Assembly: GCA_045123575.1 (NCBI GenBank)
Contig: JBGVKG010000047.1
Location: 62,001-126,000, forward strand
Direction: 5' to 3'
Length of the DNA: 64,000 bases
Origin: SVEL01 sp045123575
GTDB lineage: Bacteria > Bacillota > Clostridia > Lachnospirales > Lachnospiraceae
Shown here piece after piece: positions 53,595 to 63,125 of this stretch. The notes under the pieces were generated by a model. That model saw nothing but the letters and a program-made list of their open reading frames with translations, was not told the origin of the DNA and made no database searches. A program made the translations under genes and the position numbers. Numbering within the stretch: the stretch's first letter is position 1; each line of letters begins with the position of its first letter.

Positions 53595-54302
53595 TTATAC
53601 TAATCTCCCCGCTAAATACAAAGTAAATTTCTCCATAAATCCATTTCTATAACGTCTACTAATAGGTATAGCCTTTTCATTTTTTAAGATAACGTTCTGT
53701 TTATTAATTTTTTTAACTTTATTTATATTAATTATAAATCCCTGATGACATCTAACAAAATGATAAGGCATCAATCTTTCGTACTCATCCTGCAATTTAC
53801 CCACACACTCATGGCACTGGTTCTCTGTATGCACATGAAGGTGTCGATTGTATGACTCTATGTAAAATATCTCACCATATTCGAGGACTACGTTTTCGTC
53901 TCGCCATTTAACCACATATTTTTGATGTCTCGCTTTATATTCTTTTAAAGCTCTATCAAAATCATATCTAAAGGCTTCTTCATCTATTGGCTTTACTAAA
54001 AATTGAAACGCCCCCAAACGAAACGTATCTGAGACATAATTAACGTAACTTGTTATAAAAATAATAATAGCATCACTTTTTTTATCTCTTACCTTTGTAG
54101 CTACATCCAAACCTGATATTTTTTGCATCTTTATATCTAAAAAAATAATATCGTATGCACTACCTCTTTCCAAAGCTTCTACAAATTCTTCTCCTGATAA
54201 AAAACTATCAATCGAGATGGATATCTGGTCGTTATATGGTTGTATTAATTGCTCTATTCGATTTAGATAATCTATATTATCATCGCAAATTGCTATATTC
54301 AT
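53595..54302 (-). CDS. LytTR-family response regulator
   Basis: 235 residues. Receiver domain with acidic pocket IAICDDN, phosphorylation Asp in IIFLDIKM at about residue 56 and the conserved Lys in LVKPID. The C-terminal LytTR DNA-binding domain is KYVVKWRDENVVLEYGEIFYIES with HFVRCHQGFIININKV. Relatives are AgrA and ComE. It is the first gene of the locus on the minus strand and likely controls the downstream kinase, lipoprotein and ABC genes. Confidence 0.93.
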   Translation of the reverse strand: MNIAICDDNIDYLNRIEQLIQPYNDQISISIDSFLSGEEFVEALERGSAYDIIFLDIKMQKISGLDVATKVRDKKSDAIIIFITSYVNYVSDTFRLGAFQFLVKPIDEEAFRYDFDRALKEYKARHQKYVVKWRDENVVLEYGEIFYIESYNRHLHVHTENQCHECVGKLQDEYERLMPYHFVRCHQGFIININKVKKINKQNVILKNEKAIPISRRYRNGFMEKFTLYLAGRLV

Positions 54303-54331
54303 ACTTCACCTTATACTCAATTTAAAACTAA

Positions 54332-55174
54332 TTACTTCTCCAACAACGCGTCATAAATATCTCTCTTCGATACGCCTCTATCTTTGGCTACTGCCTTCAT
54401 AGCTTCCTTCTTATCCATTCCCTTTGATAAGTACAGCTCCATATGGTCCTCTATACTCATCTCCATATATGACTGGATGCTTTCTTCCTTCAATTCCTTG
54501 AAAGTCTTTCCTGCTATAACTAATACATGCTCTCCCTTAGGCTCTGTAACAGAATACTTCTCTATAAGGGCTGACATAGTTGTCTTCTCTGCCTGCTCGT
54601 GCAGCTTAGTCAATTCCTTACACAGTGTTATACTTCTATCACCTAATACCTCGTATAGTTCCTCTAATGTTTTCAATAGATGATGTGGCGCTTCGTATAT
54701 GATAATAGTTCTAGTCTCGTCTCTTAGCTCCTCTAATACTAGAGTTCTCTCCTTCTTATCTGATGGCAGGAATGCCTCAAATGCAAATCTTCTTGTAGCC
54801 TGTCCTGACATAGTAAGAGCTGTGATACACGCCGCTGGTCCTGGCACTGATGATACCTCTATCCCAGCATCTATGCACTGACGCACCAACTCTTCACCTG
54901 GATCAGATATACCCGGTGTACCTGCATCTGTTATGATAGCTATATTCTTACCTGACTGTATCTCGCCTACCAGATATTTCGCCTTATCCACCTTGTTGTA
55001 CTCGTGGTAGCTAGTCATCGGTGTCTTTATATCAAAATGATTGAGCAGCTTTATACTATGTCTTGTATCCTCTGCTGCTATCAAATCAACCTCATTTAAG
55101 ATTCTAAGCACTCTATATGTTATGTCCTCTAGATTACCTATAGGTGTTGCACACAGATATAATTTTCCAGCCAT
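54332..55174 (-). CDS. rsmI: 16S rRNA (cytidine 1402-2'-O)-methyltransferase
   Basis: 280 residues. SAM-dependent tetrapyrrole-methylase-like fold: LYLCATPIGNLEDITYRVLRIL, then EDTRHSIKLLNHF, ITDAGTPGISDPGEELV and SSVPGPAACITALTMSG. The C-terminal part ends with a helix-turn KDRGVSKRDIYDALLEK seen in Gram-positive RsmI. GAGGAG lies before the ATG. It is the last gene of the decarboxylase-to-rsmI block. Confidence 0.95.
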   Translation of the reverse strand: MAGKLYLCATPIGNLEDITYRVLRILNEVDLIAAEDTRHSIKLLNHFDIKTPMTSYHEYNKVDKAKYLVGEIQSGKNIAIITDAGTPGISDPGEELVRQCIDAGIEVSSVPGPAACITALTMSGQATRRFAFEAFLPSDKKERTLVLEELRDETRTIIIYEAPHHLLKTLEELYEVLGDRSITLCKELTKLHEQAEKTTMSALIEKYSVTEPKGEHVLVIAGKTFKELKEESIQSYMEMSIEDHMELYLSKGMDKKEAMKAVAKDRGVSKRDIYDALLEK

Positions 55175-55244
55175 GTTTGCTCCTCTTCTTTCTACGTTGT
55201 CACTATTTTATCATTTATTTCTTTCGAGATAAATGTCGTCTGTT

Positions 55245-55988
55245 CTACACAATTTCATTGCCATATAGTTTAAGCAGTTCCTCCGTATACACATTCACAT
55301 CCTTGTACACGATTAAAGGCTCTTCCACCTTTATCATAGACTTGCCACCCTTAAGCGCCTCTATGAGTACCATATTGGCTTCCTTATCCTTATACGGATG
55401 GACCAGTCTCATTCGCTTTGGCTCCAGCTTATACTTTACCATCATAGTAATGATTTCCACCAGTCTGTGTGGTCTATGTACCATATACATCCTACCATTT
55501 TGCTTAAGGACTGCTGCCCCTTCTCTCACTACATCCTCCAAGGTACATAATACCTCGTGGCGGGCTATTGCCTTAGGCAATTCTGGATTCTTGATACCAT
55601 GCAGGTCGTTCATATAAGGCGGATTGACCGTCACTACATTCATAGTGTTCTTGCCAAATATCTTGGACGCTTCCTTGATATCTCCTTCTACTATGTCTAT
55701 CTTACCTGATAGACCATTCATCTCCACACTACGGCGAGCCATATCTGCACTTTCCGCCTGTATCTCTAGACCTGTAAAATGCTCTCCTTCAGTCTTCGCT
55801 TCTAGAAGTATTGGTATAATGCCTGTACCTGTTCCTAAGTCTAGTACCTTCTCTCCCGGTTTCACCATAGTAAAACTTGAGAGAAGTACTGCATCCATAC
55901 CGAAGCAGAACTTCTCCTCATTTTGAATTATCTTATATCCTTTGCGCTGTAGATCATCTACACGCTCTCCTGGCAGTAAATTAGTCAT
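55245..55988 (-). CDS. TrmN6/YabB-like tRNA adenine N6-methyltransferase
   Basis: 247 residues. A Rossmann methyltransferase with motif I VLDLGTGTGIIPILL and the catalytic NPPY in VTVNPPYMNDLHG at about residue 123. Homologous to Bacillus YabB and E. coli TrmN6, which methylate A37 of tRNA1(Val). The start at 55988 overlaps the ricT stop by eight bases. In Bacillus the same gene sits between yabA and rsmI. Confidence 0.88.
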   Translation of the reverse strand: MTNLLPGERVDDLQRKGYKIIQNEEKFCFGMDAVLLSSFTMVKPGEKVLDLGTGTGIIPILLEAKTEGEHFTGLEIQAESADMARRSVEMNGLSGKIDIVEGDIKEASKIFGKNTMNVVTVNPPYMNDLHGIKNPELPKAIARHEVLCTLEDVVREGAAVLKQNGRMYMVHRPHRLVEIITMMVKYKLEPKRMRLVHPYKDKEANMVLIEALKGGKSMIKVEEPLIVYKDVNVYTEELLKLYGNEIV

Positions 55989-56886
55989 CAAACTTCGACT
56001 TTCCTTCCTGTCTCTCTAATGCTTCCAGAGCCTTTAACTCCTCGTCGTTGACATTGAATCTTTCTCTTCTCTTCTTTGGCTTGAATCTAAGTTCATCTAC
56101 CTTGTAGTCACGTATCTCCTTCTCATCGCCAACCTCTACTATGACCTTAACTATCTGACGAAGCACGCTTACACTGCTTACCTCACCCTTATGGCCATCA
56201 TTTGTAGTTACGAAATCGCCCACATCTGGAAGCTTTGAGTTAAGATACTCATATGTCTCCTCCTCATTCTTCAAGCAGCACATAAGTCTGCCACATACTC
56301 CTGATATCTTTACAGGATTCAATGAAAGGTTCTGCTCCTTTGCCATCTTGATAGATACTGGTACGAAATCAGACAGATACGAGCTACAGCAAAGTGGTCT
56401 ACCACAGATACCGATACCACCAAGCACCTTAGTCTCATCTCTGACACCTATCTGACGGAGCTCTATTCTTATCTTAAATATAGCTGCTAAGTCCTTAACT
56501 AACTCTCTGAAATCTATTCTGCCATCAGCAGTAAAGTAGAAGAGTACCTTATTATTATCAAATGTATATTCTGTATCTATAAGCTTCATATCGAGATTGT
56601 GCTTTCTAATCTTTTCTAAGCACACCTCAAATGCCTTCTTCTCCTTTTCTCTATTGCCTATATCTATAGCATCATCCTCTGGTGTCGCTATACGTATAAC
56701 AGGCTTAAGTGGCTGTACTACCTTCTTATCCTCAACTTCTCTTATACCTAAGACTACGTGTCCATATTCAACACCTCTAGCTGTCTCAACGATAACATGC
56801 TGACCAGCCTCTATATCTAGTCCAACAGGGTCAAAGTAATATATCTTTCCTGTCTTTCTAAATCTTACTCCTATTACCTTTATCAT
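55981..56886 (-). CDS. RicT/YaaT (PSP1 domain) protein
   Basis: 301 residues. A PSP1 domain: HVIVETARGVEYGHVVLG near the N-terminus, followed by GGIGICGRPLCCSSYLSDFVPV and SGVCGRLMCCLKNE, whose Cys (CGRPLCC, CGRLMCC) bind the Fe-S cluster of the Ric complex. In Bacillus RicT acts with RicA and RicF in RNA maturation with RNase Y and in development. Here ricA/ricF are not seen nearby. GGAG lies six bases before the ATG. Confidence 0.93.
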   Translation of the reverse strand: MIKVIGVRFRKTGKIYYFDPVGLDIEAGQHVIVETARGVEYGHVVLGIREVEDKKVVQPLKPVIRIATPEDDAIDIGNREKEKKAFEVCLEKIRKHNLDMKLIDTEYTFDNNKVLFYFTADGRIDFRELVKDLAAIFKIRIELRQIGVRDETKVLGGIGICGRPLCCSSYLSDFVPVSIKMAKEQNLSLNPVKISGVCGRLMCCLKNEEETYEYLNSKLPDVGDFVTTNDGHKGEVSSVSVLRQIVKVIVEVGDEKEIRDYKVDELRFKPKKRRERFNVNDEELKALEALERQEGKSKFDD

Positions 56887-57014
56887 ATATATCTCCAATC
56901 TATACTTTAAACCTTAAGCAGTTTTTATGGGCTTTCGCACACCTTTACACTATATCACACTTTACAGTATTTTTTCCACATTTTTTTAGATGGATGTAAA
57001 GTATTTCCACATTA

Positions 57015-58010
57015 TTATGCTAGCTGTCCTCTTATAGCTATGAACATAAGTTCCAACGAAACTTCAAAATTCACATTAGACTTTAATCTTGTCCTAAACT
57101 CTTCTATCTCTTTAAATATGCTCTCCAAGCCATCATAGCTAGCTAGCTTTGCCTGTTTTCTTATGGCTTCAGTCTCTTCAATAAATACTATTCCTCTATC
57201 CTCTAAGGATGCCTTGTACAATAACACATCTCTAAACCACGTGATAGTAAGATGCATGTACATATCCATCTTGTCCTTATATACCGACATATCCTTTATG
57301 GTTTGATTAATATCTGCCACAGTCATACGAGGTAGATTCTTCATAGTACGGACCACATCATCCTTTAGCTGATTGAACTCCTCTGATGATGCTATATCTA
57401 TGGCTTTGCCCAGATTGCCTGCTGCAAATTTTGCCGCCATAGCCGCCCTGTAATCAGGTACATTTATATGCTCTACGAGATACGACTTAACTGATGTCTC
57501 GTCTATAGCTCTAAGGTCTAGGCTCACACATCTAGATAAAATAGTCTGCAACAGCATCTCCCTGTTTGCAGTCAGTATAATGACTATACCGTATGCTGGC
57601 GGCTCCTCTATAGTTTTTAGAAGTGTATTCTGCGCCTGTTGCGTCATCTTTTCACCATCATCTATAATATATATCTTATATCTGCCAGAATATGGCTTTA
57701 TACCCATATCATTAACGAGCTGTTCTCTTATCTCATCTACAGATATACTTGCAGGCTTCTCATGAGTTATCCACTTAATATCTGGATGATTTCTACCTAC
57801 TGCCTGCTTACAGCTACGGCACTCCATACATGGCTCTACCCCACCAGCCTCGCACTGCAATGCTGTAGAAAACACGTCTGCTATGAGTTTTTTGCCCATA
57901 CCCTTTTCACCATTTAGTATATATGCGTGAGATACTGTATGTAATTGTAATGCCTTTTTCATATGGGCTACTATATTCTTTTGCCCTATAATGTCCTTAA
58001 ACGTTGACAT
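57015..58010 (-). CDS. holB: DNA polymerase III delta' subunit
   Basis: 331 residues. Part of the clamp-loader complex. AAA+ fold with Walker A-like NGEKGMGKKLIADV at about residues 34-47, a zinc-binding module with Cys at CEAGGVEPCMECRSCK, Walker B-like YIIDDGEKM and sensor ILTANREMLLQTILSRC. Middle and C-terminal helices follow. Position between yaaR and ricT matches Bacillus. Confidence 0.92.
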   Translation of the reverse strand: MSTFKDIIGQKNIVAHMKKALQLHTVSHAYILNGEKGMGKKLIADVFSTALQCEAGGVEPCMECRSCKQAVGRNHPDIKWITHEKPASISVDEIREQLVNDMGIKPYSGRYKIYIIDDGEKMTQQAQNTLLKTIEEPPAYGIVIILTANREMLLQTILSRCVSLDLRAIDETSVKSYLVEHINVPDYRAAMAAKFAAGNLGKAIDIASSEEFNQLKDDVVRTMKNLPRMTVADINQTIKDMSVYKDKMDMYMHLTITWFRDVLLYKASLEDRGIVFIEETEAIRKQAKLASYDGLESIFKEIEEFRTRLKSNVNFEVSLELMFIAIRGQLA

Positions 58011-58069
58011 AACTATATGTTATCTCCTATCTATGACTCTTATAAGTAAGCTTATAAGCGATTCTTCCC

Positions 58070-58519
58070 TTAAGTGAGTATGTCTAGCAATAATCCTTCT
58101 ATCTCACCTATTTTGCTTAAAATAGCTATTCTATCCTTCTCGTCCTTTAAAAGTTCTCCTGCCAACTCATCTAGATTTTCATCTATAAGTCTTATGATAC
58201 CGTAGACTCTATGTCTACCTCTTCTATCCAAGAAATTCTCTCTTGAAAACTTATGACTCCTATATACTACTTCATTTAAAAAGGATTTAATAAGCTCTCT
58301 GTATCTTTTCATATCTCGTATATCTGTTTTCTTAGAAAGCTTCTTACCATGCTCAGATATTTCATTTACCAGTGCGCTTACCTTCGCTTGAATATCCGCT
58401 TCTTGTATATTACTTATAAGCGTAAACTTAAATGTTCCATCAGTTTCCTTTGTATATTTAGGAGCCTCTATTCTATTGGCGTTCAATAACTCATTAATAC
58501 GCATATCCATACCATCCAT
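58070..58519 (-). CDS. YaaR (DUF327) family protein
   Basis: 149 residues, helical. The pattern SALVNEISEHGKKLSKKTDIRDMKRYRELIKSFLNEVVYRSHKFSRENFLDRRGRHRVYGIIRLIDENLDELAGELL is the DUF327 signature; a basic and an acidic half alternate. The function is unknown, but the gene is conserved next to holB. The start at 58519 is set by GGAGGTG seven bases upstream. Confidence 0.88.
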   Translation of the reverse strand: MDGMDMRINELLNANRIEAPKYTKETDGTFKFTLISNIQEADIQAKVSALVNEISEHGKKLSKKTDIRDMKRYRELIKSFLNEVVYRSHKFSRENFLDRRGRHRVYGIIRLIDENLDELAGELLKDEKDRIAILSKIGEIEGLLLDILT

Positions 58520-58556
58520 AAGCACACCTCCTATCTATATATTTTAATCTAACACA

Positions 58557-59147
58557 TTAACGCTGCTTCAATATGGTTGTTTTAATATCATCATAGCAAC
58601 GAGAAAGGTCATTATTCTCATACATCTTAACTATGTGACATCTATCTATATTCTCCTTAGCGAAATCCGCCTCGTCTGCCAAGAAACGCCTGCACATCTC
58701 AGCATACTTAGGTGTATCCTGCTGTCTTTCTCTATCTAAGGCTCTCTGAAGTCTTACTCCATCATCTACATGAATGTACAATGGCTCAATATTATCCTCA
58801 CCAAAGTAATCCCTTACTTTCTCATAAGACTCTAGCGTACCTATAAGCAGATAATCGTCCCCAGACTGCAGATCTATCTGACCATCATTTACAGTCATAT
58901 ACTTCCACACACCATGAACCGTATTGTACGCTCTTAACTCTATGAGTTTGCCTTCTCTCTCTAAACCTTCTAGTGATGTCTCATCGATAAAGAAGTACTC
59001 CACTCCTTCACGCTCTCCCTCGCGCATTGGTCTGGTAGTATACCCCACAACCGTCTTAAGCGCCAGCTCTTTATCCTCTATAAGCTTTTTAAATATGGTA
59101 TCCTTCCCCGAGGAGCTTTTCCCCATCAGGTAATATATTTTCCCCAT
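58557..59147 (-). CDS. gmk: Guanylate kinase-like nucleotide kinase
   Basis: 196 residues. P-loop YYLMGKSSSGKDTIFKKL, then VVGYTTRPMREGEREGVEYFFID, the GMP-binding region, and IELRAYNTVHGVWKYMT. Residues match guanylate kinase but with SSGKDT in place of GPSGAGKST and a shorter lid; in the Bacillus block the same place holds tmk. The substrate is therefore GMP by similarity, with some doubt. Its start lies 59 bases inside the decarboxylase gene. Confidence 0.78.
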   Translation of the reverse strand: MGKIYYLMGKSSSGKDTIFKKLIEDKELALKTVVGYTTRPMREGEREGVEYFFIDETSLEGLEREGKLIELRAYNTVHGVWKYMTVNDGQIDLQSGDDYLLIGTLESYEKVRDYFGEDNIEPLYIHVDDGVRLQRALDRERQQDTPKYAEMCRRFLADEADFAKENIDRCHIVKMYENNDLSRCYDDIKTTILKQR

Positions 59148-60636
59148 AGCTAAATTCCTTCCAGTCTTCTTTTATAACCTTAATCATAGTCAGTTCATCA
59201 TCCTTTTGGCCCTGAACCTCAAGTCCCTGACTTTTACATTTTAACAGATATTCAATACTAATGCTATCTACAATTTCACCTGGTACGATAACTGGTATAC
59301 CTGGCGGATACAGATACACATATTCTGCGGCAATTCTACCTGTAGCTGACTTAAATTCAACCATCTCTGTCTCTGCATTCATAGCCTCATATATAGGCTT
59401 GCACACAACCACTTTTCTGTATGGTTCATTGCCCTGCTCCACATCTGTGGACACACTATCAGTACCATACTTTCCGCTTGCCATAGCCTTGTAACCTTCA
59501 TTAATACGGATATCTCTATCTATCTCTACCAATGCGTCATACAGCCTGTCATAGCCTTCCTCACTGTCACTTACAGATGTCATAGCTATAATATAATCCG
59601 ATGATGCCATCTCTAGCTGAATATGATACTTATCCAGTAACTGCTTATATATATCATATCCTGTATATCTATCACTTACTATACTAAAAACAAGCTTTCC
59701 TATGTCTAAATCAAAAGCTCCGCCCTTACCCAATATACTCCTATCTAGAAGTTTTATATTGGTTAAACCAGCTGCCTTTTCCCTAAAATTCTGCAATAAA
59801 TTAACATATCTATCGAAATCCTGCTGCCCTCTATCCAGTATGTCTCTTATACACTTGTCGATAGATGCCATCAGTACATAGGACGGACTGCTTGACTGAT
59901 ATATACCAAGATATGTCTCTATTCTATCTGCATCTACCAAATCACTGCATATATGTAATAATGCTGTCTGTGTTAGAGATGGCAACGTCTTATGCACACT
60001 TTGAATAACCACATCTGCCCCACACTCTATGGCTGTAGCAGGAAAATCCTTATGCATGCTAAAATGCGCTCCATGCGCTTCATCTACAATAAGAGGTATA
60101 TTGTATCTATGAACTATCTTGGCTATGGCTGATACATATGACACAACTCCCTCGTATGTTGGAGATGTGATGATGACTGCTTCGATATCCGAGTGTGTAG
60201 CCAACATATCCTCCACATCCTTTGGATGTATGCCACCCGCAACACTCTTTCCAGCCATATCCCTAGGATATACATAATATGTTGTCAATTGCTTTTGAAA
60301 AGCTGCATTATATACAGATTTGTGACAGTTTCTCGCCATAAGCAGACTTCCACCCTGACTTGTACACGCACTAATGGCACTTAAGATACCACTCGTACTA
60401 CCATTTACTAGATAGTAGGTTCTCTTAGTGCCATAAAACTCACTAGCCATATCCATAGAATCCTTTAATATTCCTCTTGGATGATGAAGATTATCGAATC
60501 CATCAATCTCTGTAATATCATATGCATATGGGCTATCTTCTTTAGCCGTAATACGCTTATGCCCCGGCATATGAAATGGATACACATCACTTTTTGCCAA
60601 AATATCTAACTTTTCATACAAGCCTAATCCTGACAT
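59089..60636 (-). CDS. Orn/Lys/Arg decarboxylase-family PLP enzyme
   Basis: 515 residues. PLP-dependent type I fold with substrate/PLP motif HMPGHKR at the N-terminus, VDEAHGAHFS (PLP Asp) and QSVHKTLPSLTQTA with the Schiff-base Lys at about residue 216. The C-terminal domain holds YPPGIPVIVPGE. Members decarboxylate arginine or lysine to agmatine or cadaverine; in Bacillus the homologue YaaO/SpeA is in the same block. It overlaps both neighbouring genes (13 and 59 bases), a tight operon. Confidence 0.93.
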   Translation of the reverse strand: MSGLGLYEKLDILAKSDVYPFHMPGHKRITAKEDSPYAYDITEIDGFDNLHHPRGILKDSMDMASEFYGTKRTYYLVNGSTSGILSAISACTSQGGSLLMARNCHKSVYNAAFQKQLTTYYVYPRDMAGKSVAGGIHPKDVEDMLATHSDIEAVIITSPTYEGVVSYVSAIAKIVHRYNIPLIVDEAHGAHFSMHKDFPATAIECGADVVIQSVHKTLPSLTQTALLHICSDLVDADRIETYLGIYQSSSPSYVLMASIDKCIRDILDRGQQDFDRYVNLLQNFREKAAGLTNIKLLDRSILGKGGAFDLDIGKLVFSIVSDRYTGYDIYKQLLDKYHIQLEMASSDYIIAMTSVSDSEEGYDRLYDALVEIDRDIRINEGYKAMASGKYGTDSVSTDVEQGNEPYRKVVVCKPIYEAMNAETEMVEFKSATGRIAAEYVYLYPPGIPVIVPGEIVDSISIEYLLKCKSQGLEVQGQKDDELTMIKVIKEDWKEFSYGENILPDGEKLLGEGYHI

Positions 60637-61046
60637 TTTTCCTCCGTTCCTCCACCATTTCCATTCTCTGGTGCTACATACTTGGACTTCTTAAAAAACT
60701 TCTCCAAACGTTCTAAAAGCTCCTCTGGCTTGTATGGTTTCACAATATAATCTACCATACCCAGCTTAGCACATGCTGACACCGTCTCCTGTGTGGCCAT
60801 CGCCGTAAAGAACATAACTGGAATATCCTTGATACGCTCCATCTCTCTTATATGTTTTACAGTTTCTATACCATCCATATCCGGCATATCTACATCCATA
60901 AGCACTATATCTATAGGCTTTCTCTCCAATATATCTAACGCAAGCTGTCCAGAGTTTGACAAATACAAATCATACTTTTCCCCCAATACAAACTTAACCA
61001 TTTTTAATATAGATTTCGTATCATCTACCACCAATACCTTTTTCAT
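60624..61046 (-). CDS. Stand-alone response regulator receiver domain (CheY-like)
   Basis: 140 residues, one receiver domain: VLVVDDTKSILKMV, phospho-Asp in DIVLMDVDMPDMDG at about residue 53, Thr in VMFFTAMA and Lys in YIVKPYKPEELL. No output domain, so it works by phosphotransfer or protein contact. It lies between an HD protein and the decarboxylase, with AGGAGG before the ATG. The C-terminal tail (NGNGGGTEEKCQD) is disordered. Confidence 0.92.
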   Translation of the reverse strand: MKKVLVVDDTKSILKMVKFVLGEKYDLYLSNSGQLALDILERKPIDIVLMDVDMPDMDGIETVKHIREMERIKDIPVMFFTAMATQETVSACAKLGMVDYIVKPYKPEELLERLEKFFKKSKYVAPENGNGGGTEEKCQD

Positions 61047-61076
61047 GTATATCCTCCTAGCTTATCTTAATAATAA

Positions 61077-61730
61077 TTACAACACCTTACTGCCATTTAC
61101 CATAAGTTTAAATTTTGTACCTAGTACCTCTGCTGCCTTTCTGCACATCATCATTCTACCTAGGAATATCTCAAAGTAATCAAACATAGAGCAGATATCT
61201 TCGTCTACCTCTAACTCTAGTGTTATAGTCATCTCTTCTGTATCTATCTTAAGCTCTGTATTTGTCACCGCATAGTTAACTCTGTCATGAATATCAAAAT
61301 TGGCTCTGTCAGACCTAACTCTGTTCCTACGCACATCTGTCTTATCGGCTATGATAACTGCTGCCGATATATCATCGACTGCCCCTCCCGTTGACTCGTC
61401 ATGAAGTCCAATAGTTGACACTATCTGCACCTTATCTTCGAAAGGCATCTCTGTATTTCTAAGAATCTCATTGGCCAATATTGCTCCATACTCTGCATGA
61501 TTTTTTCTATTCACAGCATTTCCAATATCGTGCATATATCCTGCAATCTTCGCAAGCTCAATCTGATGCTCACTCTTGCCAAGCTTCTCTAATATCATTC
61601 CAGCACGTTCTGCTACCAGAGCTGTATGTGCTGCAGAATGGTCTGTATATCCCATAAACTGCAGGTTATCACTTCCCTTTTTTATAAATGCATTAATCTC
61701 TTCATTTTTCAATATATCCTGATAGGTCAT
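61077..61730 (-). CDS. HD-domain phosphohydrolase
   Basis: 217 residues. HD metal motif: TDHSAAHTALVAERAG, YMHDIGNAVNRKNHAEYGA and ATHxD-like later residues; GLHDESTGGAVDDISAAVIIADKTDV is the further conserved part. The target could be nucleotides or a small molecule such as c-di-AMP or (p)ppGpp; this cannot be fixed from sequence. It is the middle gene of the DGC-HD-receiver group, 22 bases from the DGC gene. Confidence 0.85.
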   Translation of the reverse strand: MTYQDILKNEEINAFIKKGSDNLQFMGYTDHSAAHTALVAERAGMILEKLGKSEHQIELAKIAGYMHDIGNAVNRKNHAEYGAILANEILRNTEMPFEDKVQIVSTIGLHDESTGGAVDDISAAVIIADKTDVRRNRVRSDRANFDIHDRVNYAVTNTELKIDTEEMTITLELEVDEDICSMFDYFEIFLGRMMMCRKAAEVLGTKFKLMVNGSKVL

Positions 61731-61751
61731 ATATCCTCCTAGTTGTCGTCC

Positions 61752-62912
61752 TTACTTTTCCTGCTGACGAGACTTCTCCTTATCCTTATACATTCTGCGG
61801 TCTGCCTCCTCTATGAATGCTTCCTCCGTATCGTACAGATACGAGTGATATTCCGCATATCCTATACTTATAGTTATAGGTTCCTTCATACCAATCTCAA
61901 GTTGAAGTGCTTTACTTTCCTCTTTGACATCCGCAATAAATTTCTCTATATCGTCTCTATCTTGGCGATAACACACTAACGCAAACTCATCTCCACCATA
62001 TCTAGCTAGAAAATCTCCTTCACCAGCCTCCTTTGTCATCCTCGACAACATCTTAGCCGTTGCTTTAAGAGCATCATCACCCATAATATGTCCCAATGTA
62101 TCATTAATCAGCTTAAACCTATTGATATCCATCATTATAAGATAAAGCTTATCACCTTTACTCTTACCATGAATACTCTCTGCCAAATACTCCGTAAATG
62201 CTCCTCTATTGTATATACCAGTAAGCGCATCTGTAAGTGCATGCTTGTTCTGTATGTTTATAAACATAATAACAAATGAGATACAGCTAATAGTCCACAC
62301 CATATTTAGTCCGTAGAAAAGGGTCTGGAACACTCCACCTACGATTGGCAATATTGCTGATATAATAAGGGATTTTACCTCTTTTGTCCTCTTACGTCCA
62401 TTGTTATTAAAAAACGCCCACACTGCAAATACAATAACGGCACCGAAATATACCCACAACATAGCTGTGTGCGCCCAGAAAAACTGTCCTCTGATATAAT
62501 GCCCATATTGATCAAATCTAAAAAACCATCCCGTCCATATAGACAATACAGACGCTACTACTCCCATACACATAGGTATACCACATAGTGGTACAAACTT
62601 TTTGATTCTCTTTGGATTGGCTCTTAGCTTATATACTGTATATAACATCCATATAAACACGAAAATCGAAGTTAGGATATAATACGAACAGAACACCAGC
62701 TTATTAATCCACAAACTGTTCCATAATATGTATCCGTCAAATATCCAGGTGAGCGTATCTGATACCAACACACCAATGTTTAGATAGATAGCACTCCTAA
62801 ACAGCTTTTCCTCCCATATACTAGCTGGCTTTGTACCTAGCTTAACCAGTATAACAATAAGCAATACTGCAAATATACTATTACTTTCAATATACAAAAA
62901 TACCGAATCCAT
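61752..62912 (-). CDS. Membrane GGDEF diguanylate cyclase
   Basis: 386 residues. Eight membrane spans fill residues 1-210; then a GGDEF domain: DALTGIYNRGAFTEYL, MMDINRFKLINDTLGHIMGDDAL, ARYGGDEFALVCYRQ. Active-site GGDEF and metal Asp (DIN) are intact, so it should make c-di-GMP. The inhibitory I-site (RxxD) reads GEGD, so product inhibition is probably lost. The start at 62912 has AAGGGGG upstream. Its product could be sensed by the c-di-GMP-I riboswitch at 11181. Confidence 0.93.
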   Translation of the reverse strand: MDSVFLYIESNSIFAVLLIVILVKLGTKPASIWEEKLFRSAIYLNIGVLVSDTLTWIFDGYILWNSLWINKLVFCSYYILTSIFVFIWMLYTVYKLRANPKRIKKFVPLCGIPMCMGVVASVLSIWTGWFFRFDQYGHYIRGQFFWAHTAMLWVYFGAVIVFAVWAFFNNNGRKRTKEVKSLIISAILPIVGGVFQTLFYGLNMVWTISCISFVIMFINIQNKHALTDALTGIYNRGAFTEYLAESIHGKSKGDKLYLIMMDINRFKLINDTLGHIMGDDALKATAKMLSRMTKEAGEGDFLARYGGDEFALVCYRQDRDDIEKFIADVKEESKALQLEIGMKEPITISIGYAEYHSYLYDTEEAFIEEADRRMYKDKEKSRQQEK

Positions 62913-63125
62913 AGGCTTTACCCCCTTAGAAAACAAGGATATTTATATAAATACCCCCTTTAACAAATCACATCAATACCTAATAAACATTTTACTATGA
63001 ACTTACAATAATGTCAATTTTTCTAGCTATATTGAATAAGCTATTCTAAAATTTATCAAGTATCTAAATGATGCTAAATTTTATTATGTTCTTAGCATAT
63101 GAAACTATCTATTCCATCCATACCA

